A program made the position numbers and the translations under genes. The notes below the pieces were generated by a model that searched no databases, was not told where the DNA came from, and worked only from the letters and a program-made list of their open reading frames with translations. Positions 22,426 to 32,889 of a stretch of 64,000 bases of DNA are shown here, in pieces. The DNA is from Smallanthus sonchifolius. Taxonomy: Eukaryota > Streptophyta > Magnoliopsida > Asterales > Asteraceae. Where the stretch lies: positions 17,204,501 to 17,268,500 of the forward strand of contig CM042039.1 of assembly GCA_023525975.1 (NCBI GenBank), read 5' to 3'. The first letter of the stretch is position 1; each line of letters begins with the position of its first letter.

Positions 22426-23095
22426 TGTAGAACCAAAGACTGATTGTTACAAAATTATTCCAAGTACAAATGCTGCTGATAGGCTTATCAGCAGCATTCA
22501 GCACAAGTTGCTGCTGATAGGCTTATCAGCAGCGGTCATCCATGTTTGCTGCTGATAGGCTTACCAGCAGCAACCTTCACTCTTTGCAGCTGATAGCTCT
22601 ATTCACTGAAAACCAAACGTTGCAGCTGACTATCCAGGCCAAGCGTCTCTGACACCTTTCTGCAAAAGCAACTGACAGACTCAAAGCAGAAGGAACCGCT
22701 ATGGTCAACCAATGACGGACAACAATACACTTCTCCAAGCATGCAAACAATCATGAATAAAGAAAACGTTTCAGTAAAGTTAACTAGATTAGCCTTTACG
22801 TGTAATGTAAATTAATAAACAAGATCAACGGCTTGTGTTCGATCTGATCCTTAGAATCAAGGGTCTGTCTTGATTCTAAGTTACTATAAATAACGAGTTG
22901 CCACTTCAGTGCTTGTAGTGCTTGTCATACTTATTCATTGAGTTTCTCACTTGTAATCTTTGCATTCACAAAAGCTTAATACAACAGTGTTTATCAGTAT
23001 TCTTTGTGTTTACTTGATTATAAATTGTGTAGTTGATTTTGTTTCCGCCAACCTCAACTAAGAAAAGAACCATCTTGTATTCTCACGATCCTACA
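22426..23095 (+). repeat. 3' LTR of element D
   Basis: 670 bp, same ends as the 5' LTR. Five substitutions against the 5' LTR were counted by eye outside the hairpin units, and three units instead of six. Followed by the target duplication ACACT. Confidence 0.95.
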
Positions 23096-23100
23096 ACACT

Positions 23101-24592
23101 CATGGATCCGGTCACTGGAAATTATGAGAAGAAGATGTACCAAAGAGTTCGCTGATTAAGTTCACCTAACTCATGTTCGCTGATTAAGTTCGCCTAACTC
23201 ATGTTCACGTACTAAGTTCGCCCTTATATAAAAAGAGGCGAACTTACCTAAGTTCGCCTATACTTATGAAAAGTCGACCGACCGATAGGCGAAATTGTCA
23301 TGTTCGCCTATACCCAGACCTTGCGAACTTACTTAAGTTCGCCTAGCCTTAAGAATAGAATGTTAAGTGTCGTTTAGGTTCATTATCTTATACTATATGA
23401 CCTGATTATACAGATTTTGCGTTACCTTAGTAAGGTTCAGTGACCAGCTAGGTGTATTCAGATACCACTTATCAGGTGAGTTCTATGTGCCCCTTTTATG
23501 TTATGTGCATATCATTTTAAATGTTTTGGGCTTGAAATGTATACACTAAATGAATAAGTGTTATGAATGTCAATGTGATTATACGTGATATATACATACA
23601 TATATATATATATATTAAAATGAATTACAAATCATGAATGAAACGTATGTTACAAAGAATGAATGAAAGAATGGCATAACGCAAATAAATGGAATCTTGC
23701 ATTATATTATATACATATTGCTTATCATGAATGTATGTAAACGTTATGGACGTTTCGTGAATAACGCCTACTTCGGTAGACGGACGACCACGTGACTATT
23801 TTGCAACCGGGACAAATACGTTCCTTCATCAGCTAGGACGTATGAATGGCATCAATGGACGGTCGAAGCAATTGCCTTATTATATGTAGAACGGTTGCAT
23901 AAATGATAGCCGCGTGGGAAACGGATGCCTTTGGGCAGACGGGCGAATGAACGGACTACGATGGTAGGACGGGTTTTAGGCGGACGGACAAAGGTTGTCG
24001 GGCGTATTTATGTTACGACGGACGGTTTCTATGGCCGAACGGTTTATGAAACGGACTACAACGGTAGTTCTTATGGCGTTTGTCTTTGTGACTCATGCAA
24101 CAATTACGACGGGTTGATCATCCATATGTGTATGACCAATGAATGTTCTCCCCAAAGTAAGTATGTATGTACATATATATATGTACTCAGTATGGATGTT
24201 ATGAGAGAACAGTAAAGCAAAGAATATGCAAATGTACGTATTCTATATATATATATATATATAATACTTAACGATAAGATAAATGTTATGTCTGATTGTT
24301 TTTTTTAAACTAGAACTCACCAGCGTTAGCTGACTTTTAGTATACATTTCAGGTGACAAAAGGAAGGGTCGTGCGAAGGCGTGATGGTTACCCGGCATGT
24401 GACTGACATCCCACTTTTATATATGTTAAGACAATGTTATGTTTTTAATTGGTAACACTTCCACTGTTATGTTATGTATTCGAATGATATTTGCTTTCGC
24501 TACTCCTGAATGTTTTTAATTTAAGTTCAGTATTTATGACTATGTTTATGAGTAAATCCAACAAGTGAGGTTACCCGGAAAGGGGCCTTACA
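23101..24592 (+). repeat. 5' LTR of element C, second segment with rearranged start
   Basis: From 23147 onward it aligns to 38686-40246 of the 3' LTR and ends ...CCTTACA before the primer site. It repeats the part already present at 13340-14320, so the LTR is not merely interrupted by D: about 1 kb is duplicated. The first 46 bases (23101-23146) are not the expected LTR sequence; 23126-23146 equals a 21-bp stretch of C's own reverse transcriptase gene (35667-35687). Confidence 0.85.
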
Positions 24593-24595
24593 AGT

Positions 24596-24607
24596 TGGTA
24601 TCAGAGC
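24596..24607 (+). promoter_or_regulatory. Primer binding site of element C
   Basis: TGGTATCAGAGC three bases after the LTR end at 24592. Confidence 0.95.
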
Positions 24608-24941
24608 AATAGTTTGAGAGATTCAGACATCCCTAAATGTCTGGACTCAAGCTGATTATGGGACCAACGCACGGATGTTAGTATGGGTAGCCAACGCCAA
24701 CATGGTAAGTAAGTACTAAAGTTAATGCATGTGGGTAAGAATAGATACCTTAACTTAGAACAAATAGATGTCAATGTCACAACCGATTTGAAGAGTTTTG
24801 AACCCGAAAAGCAATGTAAATTAGTAATCACAAACCGGTCACTGTAATTAAAAATTTACCTTGCTCGTACTGTTCTAAAACTATGATCTGAAGGAATGAC
24901 ATTGATGTACTCCCTTTATAACTATCAGTAAACTAGGAACT
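24608..24941 (+). other. Leader of element C
   Basis: Untranslated stretch between primer site and gag start. No structure of note was seen. Confidence 0.6.
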
Positions 24942-25967
24942 ATGGCTGGTGGAGGAAGAATCGGACGTCGAGGTGGTCGCACTGGCCGATTCGGTAGACC
25001 TCCATTGAATCAAAGACGTGAAGAGGAAGAGAGTGTGCGCATAACACACTGAGAGTGTGCACGAAACTAATGTGACCCCAACTGGGGACGGCAATCAAGG
25101 GCCTCTACAGTTGGAACCTGAGATTAGGGATGCTATTACCGCGAGGTTGTACTCACTCTGAAGAATGTATTGTCTGACCTACTATCTGAGGCACTAAAGA
25201 AAAGCAAAGAGGAGGACGAAGGAAACCATGAAGAGAAAGTATATGACAGTGATGGGGATGAAGTAATGGTGGGATCAAACACTCGAGTGTGTACTTACAA
25301 AGGTTTCAAGGATGGTGACCCACCAAAGTTTGATAGGAACAAAGATTATATGGCTACGTTTGAATGGATTGAGAGGATGAACGTCGTAATCAACATCAGT
25401 GAGTGTCGACCTGACCGGGCCGTTAAGTACGTCGCTCATTCTTTCACCAACGAAGTACTAAGTTGGTGGAGAAACATTCAGAGAACAAAGTCGCCGAACG
25501 CTCTTCGCAGAATGACATGGGAAGACCTGAAGAAGCTGATAATCCAAAGGTTTTGTCCCTGGAACGAAATTGATCGGGTGAAAAATGAATTCCTAAACTT
25601 CAAGGCTGGCAGCAAGACGCACCGCAAGTATATTTCTAGGTTCAAAGCTCAACTAGTACCCCACCTGGTAGAGACTGAAGAGCGACTGATCAAGTATTAT
25701 GTGAAGGGCCTACCTCAAAAGGTCCATGTTCATGTGAAAGCTAATCTACCCTCGACCTTCGAGTCGGTAGTCAATCTGTCTGGAATCGTCTATGACAATT
25801 ATGCTAACGAGGACACAGTTCCCGAAGCTCCGAAGCGGAAATGGGAGAACTCGTTCAAAGGCAATGGAAAGGCAAACTACACCGTTGAGGTGAAGAAGCC
25901 TAGGGCATAAGAGTATGAAGTTTGTAAGAAATGCTCAAAGAAACACCAAGGCGAATGTCTAGTTAGC
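24942..25967 (+). pseudogene. Element C gag, first part (interrupted by element E)
   Basis: The likely start is ATG 24942 (MAGGGRIGRRGGR, a basic Gly-rich start), with stops and a shift before the main frame 25170-25910. That frame has the Ty3 gag core (FEWIERMNVVINISECRP, WWRNIQRTKSPNAL, YVKGLPQKVHVHVKANLP). A TAA at 25908-25910 ends it; the same frame continues with a first Cys cluster (CKKCSKKHQGEC) up to the E insertion. The knuckles resume at 34550. Gag would form the particle. Confidence 0.85.
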
Positions 25968-25972
25968 CCAAC

Positions 25973-27627
25973 TGATGTCGTCCAGACGGTCTATAAAAAC
26001 TATCAAATAAAACCTAATCTAGACTCTCTAGCTTTAAATTTATAAAACCTAGACTCGACCTAAAACTAGACCACACAACCGGCAAGTGTACCGATCAATG
26101 CAATATAGCCTAACGAAGTCCGGATATCGAACCCAAAAGACACTGAATAACTAAATTAGACTCTAACTAGGACTTAATATGATTAATTGATTGGGGGGTT
26201 TACTACACTAAAGATTAAATAAAAATGCAATAAACTAAGGACAATTCAAGCTATCAAGAGTAAACTAAAGATGAAATCAAGAATGGAGAAGTCACTACCT
26301 AGGTCGGAATCCTATGTGTAAAGCTCAACTTCTATCGGTTTTGGAACTAGGTTGGATCTGGGTTTCTAAAGATATAACACCTAAAAGATATCTAGTGGAT
26401 TCCCGATCACTCTCGGTCTCGGGATGTGACCAGAAGACAACCTAAGGATATTAACTCACCAGATGATCGGATCACCTCTCGGGTATTTCCTACTATGACA
26501 AGTACCCTAATAAACGGATTACCTCTCAGTCTCACCGCTTACCATACACTCAAGGAATGCATGGGGTAGTTCTAGAATGGATACTATGATTCGGATAGCA
26601 ACTATCACTAGACACCTAATACCAACTTCCTCTCAGACAGCTGACACTCGGATTCCTAATGACGAAGACTAAACGACTAATTCTCACCTCTCGGGTATTG
26701 AACTAGGACACACATTCATTTCTAATCAGTAATTAACTAGGTTTTCTATGGCTACTACGTCTAGACACCACTCTAACTCACAAACCCTAAAGTCTATGAA
26801 CCAGAAACGAAGATCAAACTGGCAGACAACCACAATCAACGCAGAAAAACATAATCAACCACATAATCAGAATTAAACATGCACTAACATCACACATAAA
26901 CAAACTCAAACCTTTACTAAATCATAAATCCAACATTCAAATCCAAAAACCGAATAAAAATCGAAACTTTAACACATAATCATCATATTGACCTAGGTAG
27001 ATCAAGGATCTAGCCTAGAATCATACTAAGAACATCTACACAGAAGCAAATAGCAAGATCCATAGGTTCAAAACACAAAATCAAAGATAAAGTTTGAATC
27101 TTTAAACCCTAGAATGCAACTACACAAACCCGGAATCCAAAAGCTTCAACCTTCAGCTTCAATTGACTTCCAAGCTCAAAATCGCCTCTTTTTCTTCCCT
27201 GGAACGGCTTAGAATCGAACTTTTTCATAATGGCCGTTTAAATCTTTTTAATTTAGAAAATTAGGGTTTTGCGGAAAACGGCCCTCTCGCGTACCGCGAG
27301 AGAATGTTGACTGGATCCTCGCGTACCGCGAGGACCAAAATAGTCGGGCGGATTCCTGGAGTTTCCCGCGTACCGCGAGAAATATTACACTCGTCTCTCG
27401 CGTACCGCGAGAGACCTAAATTTCAGAAAATTGTCTTTTGATCTTTGGACTTTTCCGGGCTTCGTTTCTTCGCTCGTTTTCTTCACGTATTCTTCATTAA
27501 TATTCCCGAGCTCCTACAAATAAGACCAATGACTCAAATGTACATAAAATTGACTCAAAACTAATATAAAACTACTTAGAACACATTAAAACAACGGAAT
27601 AAAGACGTGTGCTTTCGCACCCTATCA
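25973..27627 (-). repeat. 3' LTR of element E
   Basis: 1,655 bp; the minus strand reads TGATAGGGTG...GACGACATCA. It contains a palindrome array at 27286-27414, about 215-345 bases from the minus-strand LTR start. Confidence 0.95.
27286..27414 (-). repeat. Palindrome array in element E 3' LTR
   Basis: Four palindromes around the core CGCG-GTA-CGCG (minus strand). Arms differ with pairing kept: CTCTCGCG/CGCGAGAG, TCCTCGCG/CGCGAGGA, TTCTCGCG/CGCGGGAA (one G:T pair) and GTCTCTCGCG/CGCGAGAGAC. The same array lies in the 5' LTR at 34203-34331. Confidence 0.92.
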
Positions 27628-29284
27628 AATATCCCCACACTTAACCTTTTTTCGTCCTCGAAAAATCTGCAAATGGAATCATAACTGGCATCTAACTCAA
27701 CAAACATAAATTTCAATTTTCAAAACATACTCACGTGTTAAAAAGCAACAATTAGTATTTCTGTCCGATTAAACCCAAGCACTAACTTTCAAGCCCCCGT
27801 TACGTGTTCTAAATCCATTTTATACAACATATCAATCAATCTATGTGACTCACACTTAGAAGTTACAGCTCTACCTAATCCCGTCTCAAGGTCATGTTTA
27901 GGCACGGATTAAACCATATAGATTTACCCTACCACGTTAAACTACTATTTACAGGTTTTTAGAAATCAGATGAAATCATGAATGAATGGATAATAATGAG
28001 CATAATAAGCAAAAGAACTTTCGTCTAGAGGCGTTTCAACCAAGTCACTATCCCGGAGGGTAACACATAGACTACATTCTATCAATGAAGCACATAAATC
28101 TTACTTAGGGGTGTATCCTCCAAGTCGCTATCCCAGAGGGTAACACATAAGCAAAACTCAGTATAGCTCATAAATTATGGAATAACATGGATTATGGAAT
28201 GCGGGCGCCACCGAAACTCGGATTTATTCTCATAAAAAGAGAATGGTGTGCCATAAAAATTTTCAAAAACCTTTAAATTTTAACTTAATCGTGGTACCTA
28301 TCACCCTATATTGACAGTTTCAGTATTACCATTACTCTAAGATGAATACCCACAAGATATCATGATTTTATTCCGTGATTAATCCTAAATAACACAAACA
28401 GGATATTTAAGCTCTACTAGTTAGCTGGGTCTACCAAAACATCACTAATTAGACACGTTTTCAATTATTTAATCTTTTAAACTCATAAATAGATCCAGTT
28501 CTACTATCATTTTCCAAATAAATGCAATTATTTTCAAGAACATTTTTCAAATTTTTCAATTTTTTTTTTTTTATTTTTTTAATTTTTTATAAACAAGACA
28601 AACTAGCTAAACACTCACATCCCCACACTTGAAAGACACATTGTCCTCAATGTGAAGCAAAACAAAACTAAAAATAAAAATGCAAAAATAAAACAAGAAA
28701 AAAAAAGGAACAGGAATCGACTTAGCTGGTAATGTAGATGCAAACTAATATGCAGCTTCGTTCTTCCTTGTGTGTGCACCGTATAGCATTTTGGTCGCGG
28801 TTACACATCAGCTGTTGGGTTGCCTTTACAAGATAAATAAGATGATAATCACTCCCGCCCGAATGGAGATTGAGTACGGGTGGAAGGATAAACCTGCAAA
28901 ATAAGACTAAACATACCCGCAGCATTAAACTGACTCAAATAATAACTCAACTACTAACTCAACTAGACACTTAAAAGACTCAAGATAGATAGATGCAGAG
29001 AAAACATACTCAACGTGTGGCAAACACATAGACATGAATACCACAGCAAGGTCGAACATCGGTCATAAACAGTTTCTAGTTTCCCATGGTCATGGTGGTC
29101 GGTGAATGAAGTGAATGGTAGTAGATGATGATAATGGATGATAATGATAATTGTGGATATGGATGGTGATAGGGGATTATGTTGATGTATGATGATGTTG
29201 ATGAGAGTGGTGGTGATGGAAAACGGGGACAGAAACGGGTACGGGAAACCATGGGAAACAAAGGAAATAGGGTGACACCAGCCG
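27628..29284. other. Non-coding 3' spacer of element E
   Basis: AT-rich, no reading frame. It starts on the plus strand with AATATCCCCACACTT, the complement of a purine-rich AAGTGTGGGGATATT that may be the polypurine tract. A T-rich run lies at 28550-28590. A second CCCCACACTTGA motif occurs at 28621. Confidence 0.65.
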
Positions 29285-29420
29285 TTCCTCGCGTACCGCG
29301 TAAGTCTAAGGGGATATTCTTCGCGTACCGCGAAGGCCAAAAAGTTAGGCCGGCCGAGACTTTTGTCTCTCGCGTACCGCGAGAGATTTCCATATCGTTC
29401 TTCGCGTACCGCGGGAGGGT
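29285..29420 (-). repeat. Palindrome array in element E internal spacer
   Basis: Four palindromes with the LTR core (CGCG-GTA-CGCG), for example arms CTTCGCG/CGCGAAG near 29318-29336 and TCTCTCGCG/CGCGAGAGA near 29366-29388; the first and last units have imperfect arms. The array follows the gag-protease frame and so would lie in its 3' untranslated region. Confidence 0.88.
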
Positions 29421-29705
29421 GTCGTTAACAGAAAGTTTTGAAGAATTTTCAAGTTTTATACTTAGAATATTTTTGGTCATTTAAGAAAAAATTTTCACCC
29501 AACTTCCTTAAAACCTTGTCCCAAGGATAAAAACACATGTAACCATACCTGGGGCTTCATTCCCGACGATTTTCCTTACCGAATCGAGCATGGATTCCTG
29601 CAAAACTTGACACAACCAAAACACAAACCGAAAAACAAAGAAAAAGACATGGACTCAACCCAATGAAATCATACAAACTCTATATCCCGGGCACTTGCCC
29701 AGGAC

Positions 29706-32700
29706 TCAAGCAAGCCTATCAGGAGGCTTCTCCTTGATCCTAACCGGTACCGCCTTCATCCTGCGCGGCCTACCGGTTCTCCACAGCCTCAGCAAACAAC
29801 TACTCCTACCGCACCATGGATTTCTATCCTTCATCTCCTTCCACCACAACTTAAATCTACCCGGTCCGAAGATAATACGCATTAAATAACCAAGTAGTTT
29901 GTCACTCCTCGATATCCCCACACTTGGGGTTAGCACTCTATCTACGTTGCCTAAGTCAATTAACTCTCGAGTCCTCTTACGAGGCGGCCTAGACCTAGGG
30001 GGTGACTCGATCTTTCTCCCCGAAGCACAAACAGTGGTGAAGATATGTAGGGGTTTAGGAATGGGCACTTCTAAAGGAATGACCTCCACAATCTCATCAG
30101 GATCCTCGGGATCCTCAACAACCTCCACCAACTTCCCCACACTTGGGGTTTTGCCTATGACCTCTTCAAACTCTGCCATTATGTTCAGTACATCATCGGG
30201 CATCTCATCATCACCGTAATCATCTGGCTCATCTAGCAATCCTTCTAACTCCAACGCCCAATCATATGGTTCTTCTATATTCGGGGCGGGTTCACCTACT
30301 TCTATCACCGGATCGGGGTCCCAATGGTGGTCCATGAAAGAATCGAGCATGCACACGGAGTGGCTGTGCTCGCCAACATCCTTCCCGGACTCTACAGCAT
30401 TGAATGTAAGGACCTCATCCCCCACACGAAGTGTGAGCTTCCCGTCAAAGACATCAATCATCGCCTTTGCGGTCCGTAGGAACGGGCGTCCTAAGATGAG
30501 TGGGACCTTGTCATCCACCTCCATATCTAGAATCACAAAATCCACGGGGAAAACAAAATTGCCCACTTTCACTAATAGATTTTCCACTATTCCCCGTGGA
30601 TACTTGACTGAGCGGTCAGCCAAGGAAATGCTCATGCGCGTTGGTTGTGGTTCACCTAGGTCCAGCTGCTTGTACAATGAATAGGGCATCAAATTGATGC
30701 TAGCACCTAGGTCGGCCAACGCGTGGTGTAATGGTAGGTTGCCCAACAAGCACGGGATCGTGAACCGACCCGAATCAGACAACTTTTCTGGCAAATGATT
30801 TTGCACCACTGCCGAGCATTGCTCACCAAGTGAGACTCCAGAGACCTCCTCAAGTTTCTTCTTGTTGGAAAGAAGGCCTTTTAAGAACTTGGCATATTTG
30901 GGCATATGCTGGAGGACCTCTACAAACGGGAGATTGACCTTGAGTTGTTTGAACATATCAAGGAAGTGACCGTATTCCTTAGCATGTTTATGTGGCAACA
31001 CACGTGTGGGATAAGGAATACGGCTCAGGTCAATCTCGGGGGACTTCATCTCCACCCCCTTCTTCTTCTCCTCTACCCTCTTGGTAGGTATCTCAACTAC
31101 TACTTCCTCCTCCACCGGCTCTTCTTCTTCTACTACCGGTGGGCTCTCATCTTCCTTCTCTCCCATGCTCCTTGTCGAAACAGCATTCGACTCGGTCTCT
31201 TTCAGCATCCTTGCGTCGATTTCAGCAAATCGAGCTGCCCAATCAATCTTATTCACCTCCTCCACTGAGGGAATATTATGCTCCTTAGAGTGGGAGTCAA
31301 CCTCTTCAACCACTTTACTCTCCACAGTCTCTATAGACACGGCCATCACTGAAGCGTTCGGGCCCGTAGAAGGGCTTCCTTGTCTATCATGTATGCTCCT
31401 AGCAATGTCTCCTACCGTGCGTTGCAAATCCTGGAACGCCGATTGCTGATTCTTCATCAAAGTGTCATGGCTATCCAGTCTTTGCCGAGCATCCTTGTTA
31501 TTCTGCACCAGCTGGGCAAGCAACTGTGTCTGAGTCTCCATCATCTCCTCAATCCTTCGTGACCCAACAGTGCTCCCAGAACTCGCTCCTTCTTCTGCTC
31601 CTCCATACTGTTGCTGACGACCAGTGAATCCAGATCTCCATCCCGAACCAAAAGTATTAGAATTGTTGTAATTACGGTTCTGGTATTGGTTGCCAGCATA
31701 GCTCACATGCTCTTGATTATTTACCGGGCAATCTCGGGTGTCGTGTCCTCCCCTGCACACCTGACACCTCAAAGCACTGAGCTTGAGCTCCTTTATCTCA
31801 TTCGCCATCGAGGCGAGGGCAGCAGCCACGCTAGTATCAGGCGTGACCTGATGCACACCTCTAGGAGAAGAGGCGTGTGACCTAGCAGTAGGGATGGAAT
31901 CCCTAACAGAACGTGGGTGCTGCTGTTCGGCTTGAGCGAAGCTCTCGAACATATCCTCGCACTCCTCAGGCTCGAGTCTATCCATGATATGGCCTCCTGC
32001 AGCTGTGTTGAACATTTGCTGCGTCTCGAAGGTGAGGCCATTATAGAACTTCTCCACTAGTGCCCAGTCGGGGAGACCGTGCTGGGGACATCGGCTCAAC
32101 AGCGCGTTGAACCGCTCCCAGGCCATGTGGTAAGGCTCGTCGGGATCCATCCGAAACGAATGGATCTGGTCCCGAAGGCGAGCGGCCCTGGAAGGTGGAA
32201 AGTATTTCTTGAAGAACTTGGCTTCGAGATCCTCCCATGTGGTGATAGAATTGTCGGGAAGAGTGTCGAGCCAAGTAGATGCACGCCCAGAAAGAGAGAA
32301 TGGAAAGAGACGCAAGTAGATTGCGTCCTTAGATACACCCGTGATATTAAATGTATCACATATCCGCGCGAAGCGGGACAAATGTCCGGGTGCATCCTCA
32401 TCCTCTAGGCCATGGAATTGAGTGGCATGAGTGATCGTACTCATGACATGTGATGGGATCTGCCAAGAATTGGTGTTCGGTATAGTGGGGCGTGTGATCG
32501 AAGATCTCGCGCCCGTGACCCCCTCACTGGCCCTCTGGTGCACCGTACGTCTAGCCGGTGGGTTAGCGTCACCCATGATAGAAATTGGAACTGGGCTAGT
32601 AGAACGTACCTTAGATTTAACCAGCTCCTCTAAACGCTCCCGAAAGTCGCGGGTGCGCTCGTGAAGCTCTCGTTCGGGCTCTTGAAAAGCTGCGAAAGAT

Positions 32701-32729
32701 GATGATCCTTGCGAACGAGTATTGGGCAT
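29706..32729 (-). CDS. Element E gag-protease polyprotein (about 1,007 aa, intact)
   Basis: An open minus-strand frame. I chose ATG 32729 (MPNTRSQGSS), 18 codons inside the longest frame, because it follows the leader and begins like related gag proteins. Order: basic N terminus; Ty3 gag domain at about residues 100-250 (HLSRFARICDTFNITG, WLDTLPDNSITTWEDLEA, WERFNALLSRCPQHGL); CCHC knuckle with Athila spacing (CQVCRGGHDTRDC, about residue 320); acidic linker with EEEPVEEEVVVE; and a retroviral-type aspartic protease at about residue 680-790 (ADLGASINLMP, LILGRPFLRTA). The frame ends soon after a basic SRPPRKR stretch, where reverse transcriptase would start in a complete Athila element. Function: particle formation and processing. 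Intactness agrees with the identical LTRs. Confidence 0.9.
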   Translation of the reverse strand: MPNTRSQGSSSFAAFQEPERELHERTRDFRERLEELVKSKVRSTSPVPISIMGDANPPARRTVHQRASEGVTGARSSITRPTIPNTNSWQIPSHVMSTITHATQFHGLEDEDAPGHLSRFARICDTFNITGVSKDAIYLRLFPFSLSGRASTWLDTLPDNSITTWEDLEAKFFKKYFPPSRAARLRDQIHSFRMDPDEPYHMAWERFNALLSRCPQHGLPDWALVEKFYNGLTFETQQMFNTAAGGHIMDRLEPEECEDMFESFAQAEQQHPRSVRDSIPTARSHASSPRGVHQVTPDTSVAAALASMANEIKELKLSALRCQVCRGGHDTRDCPVNNQEHVSYAGNQYQNRNYNNSNTFGSGWRSGFTGRQQQYGGAEEGASSGSTVGSRRIEEMMETQTQLLAQLVQNNKDARQRLDSHDTLMKNQQSAFQDLQRTVGDIARSIHDRQGSPSTGPNASVMAVSIETVESKVVEEVDSHSKEHNIPSVEEVNKIDWAARFAEIDARMLKETESNAVSTRSMGEKEDESPPVVEEEEPVEEEVVVEIPTKRVEEKKKGVEMKSPEIDLSRIPYPTRVLPHKHAKEYGHFLDMFKQLKVNLPFVEVLQHMPKYAKFLKGLLSNKKKLEEVSGVSLGEQCSAVVQNHLPEKLSDSGRFTIPCLLGNLPLHHALADLGASINLMPYSLYKQLDLGEPQPTRMSISLADRSVKYPRGIVENLLVKVGNFVFPVDFVILDMEVDDKVPLILGRPFLRTAKAMIDVFDGKLTLRVGDEVLTFNAVESGKDVGEHSHSVCMLDSFMDHHWDPDPVIEVGEPAPNIEEPYDWALELEGLLDEPDDYGDDEMPDDVLNIMAEFEEVIGKTPSVGKLVEVVEDPEDPDEIVEVIPLEVPIPKPLHIFTTVCASGRKIESPPRSRPPRKRTRELIDLGNVDRVLTPSVGISRSDKLLGYLMRIIFGPGRFKLWWKEMKDRNPWCGRSSCLLRLWRTGRPRRMKAVPVRIKEKPPDRLA

Positions 32730-32862
32730 AAACAGAAAGACTCTAAGAAGGAAACAGAATAAAGACTCACAAGTAGCACACAAGACTCAAAAGAAAACAA
32801 AAGACTCAAATAAACCAAAAATCAAACAAAGAACTAGTCAAAGCTAATATTGCTATTGCCAA

Positions 32863-32881
32863 GTGTCCCCGGCAACGGCGC
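32863..32881 (-). promoter_or_regulatory. Primer binding site of element E (Asp tRNA type)
   Basis: The minus strand reads TGGCGCCGTTGCCGGGGAC close to the LTR end, the primer site typical of Athila elements. Confidence 0.92.
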
Positions 32882-32889
32882 CAAAAACT

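Larger units (their letters stand above)
14325..23095 (+). mobile_element. Element D: non-autonomous copia-type LTR element with giant accessory frame
   Basis: LTRs at 14325-15108 and 22426-23095, target duplication ACACT (14320-14324 and 23096-23100), initiator-Met primer site at 15111-15122, polypurine tract before the 3' LTR. The interior (7.3 kb) encodes a truncated copia gag with two CCHC knuckles and a long accessory frame. No protease, integrase, reverse transcriptase or RNase H was found, so it depends on another element. LTRs differ by five substitutions and three repeat units, so insertion is recent. The accessory frame sits where SIRE/Maximus copia elements have their extra 3' ORF (inference). 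Confidence 0.93.

Noticed and set aside
23105..23119. Shared 15-bp TCCGGTCACTGGAAA between the C LTR junction and the element A leader (about 2266)
   Set aside because: Too short to show common origin; kept apart from the 21-bp match to C's own pol.
30906..31880. Plus-strand frames opposite the element E gag-protease gene
   Set aside because: They are antisense shadows of a 1,007-codon open frame that has recognised domains.
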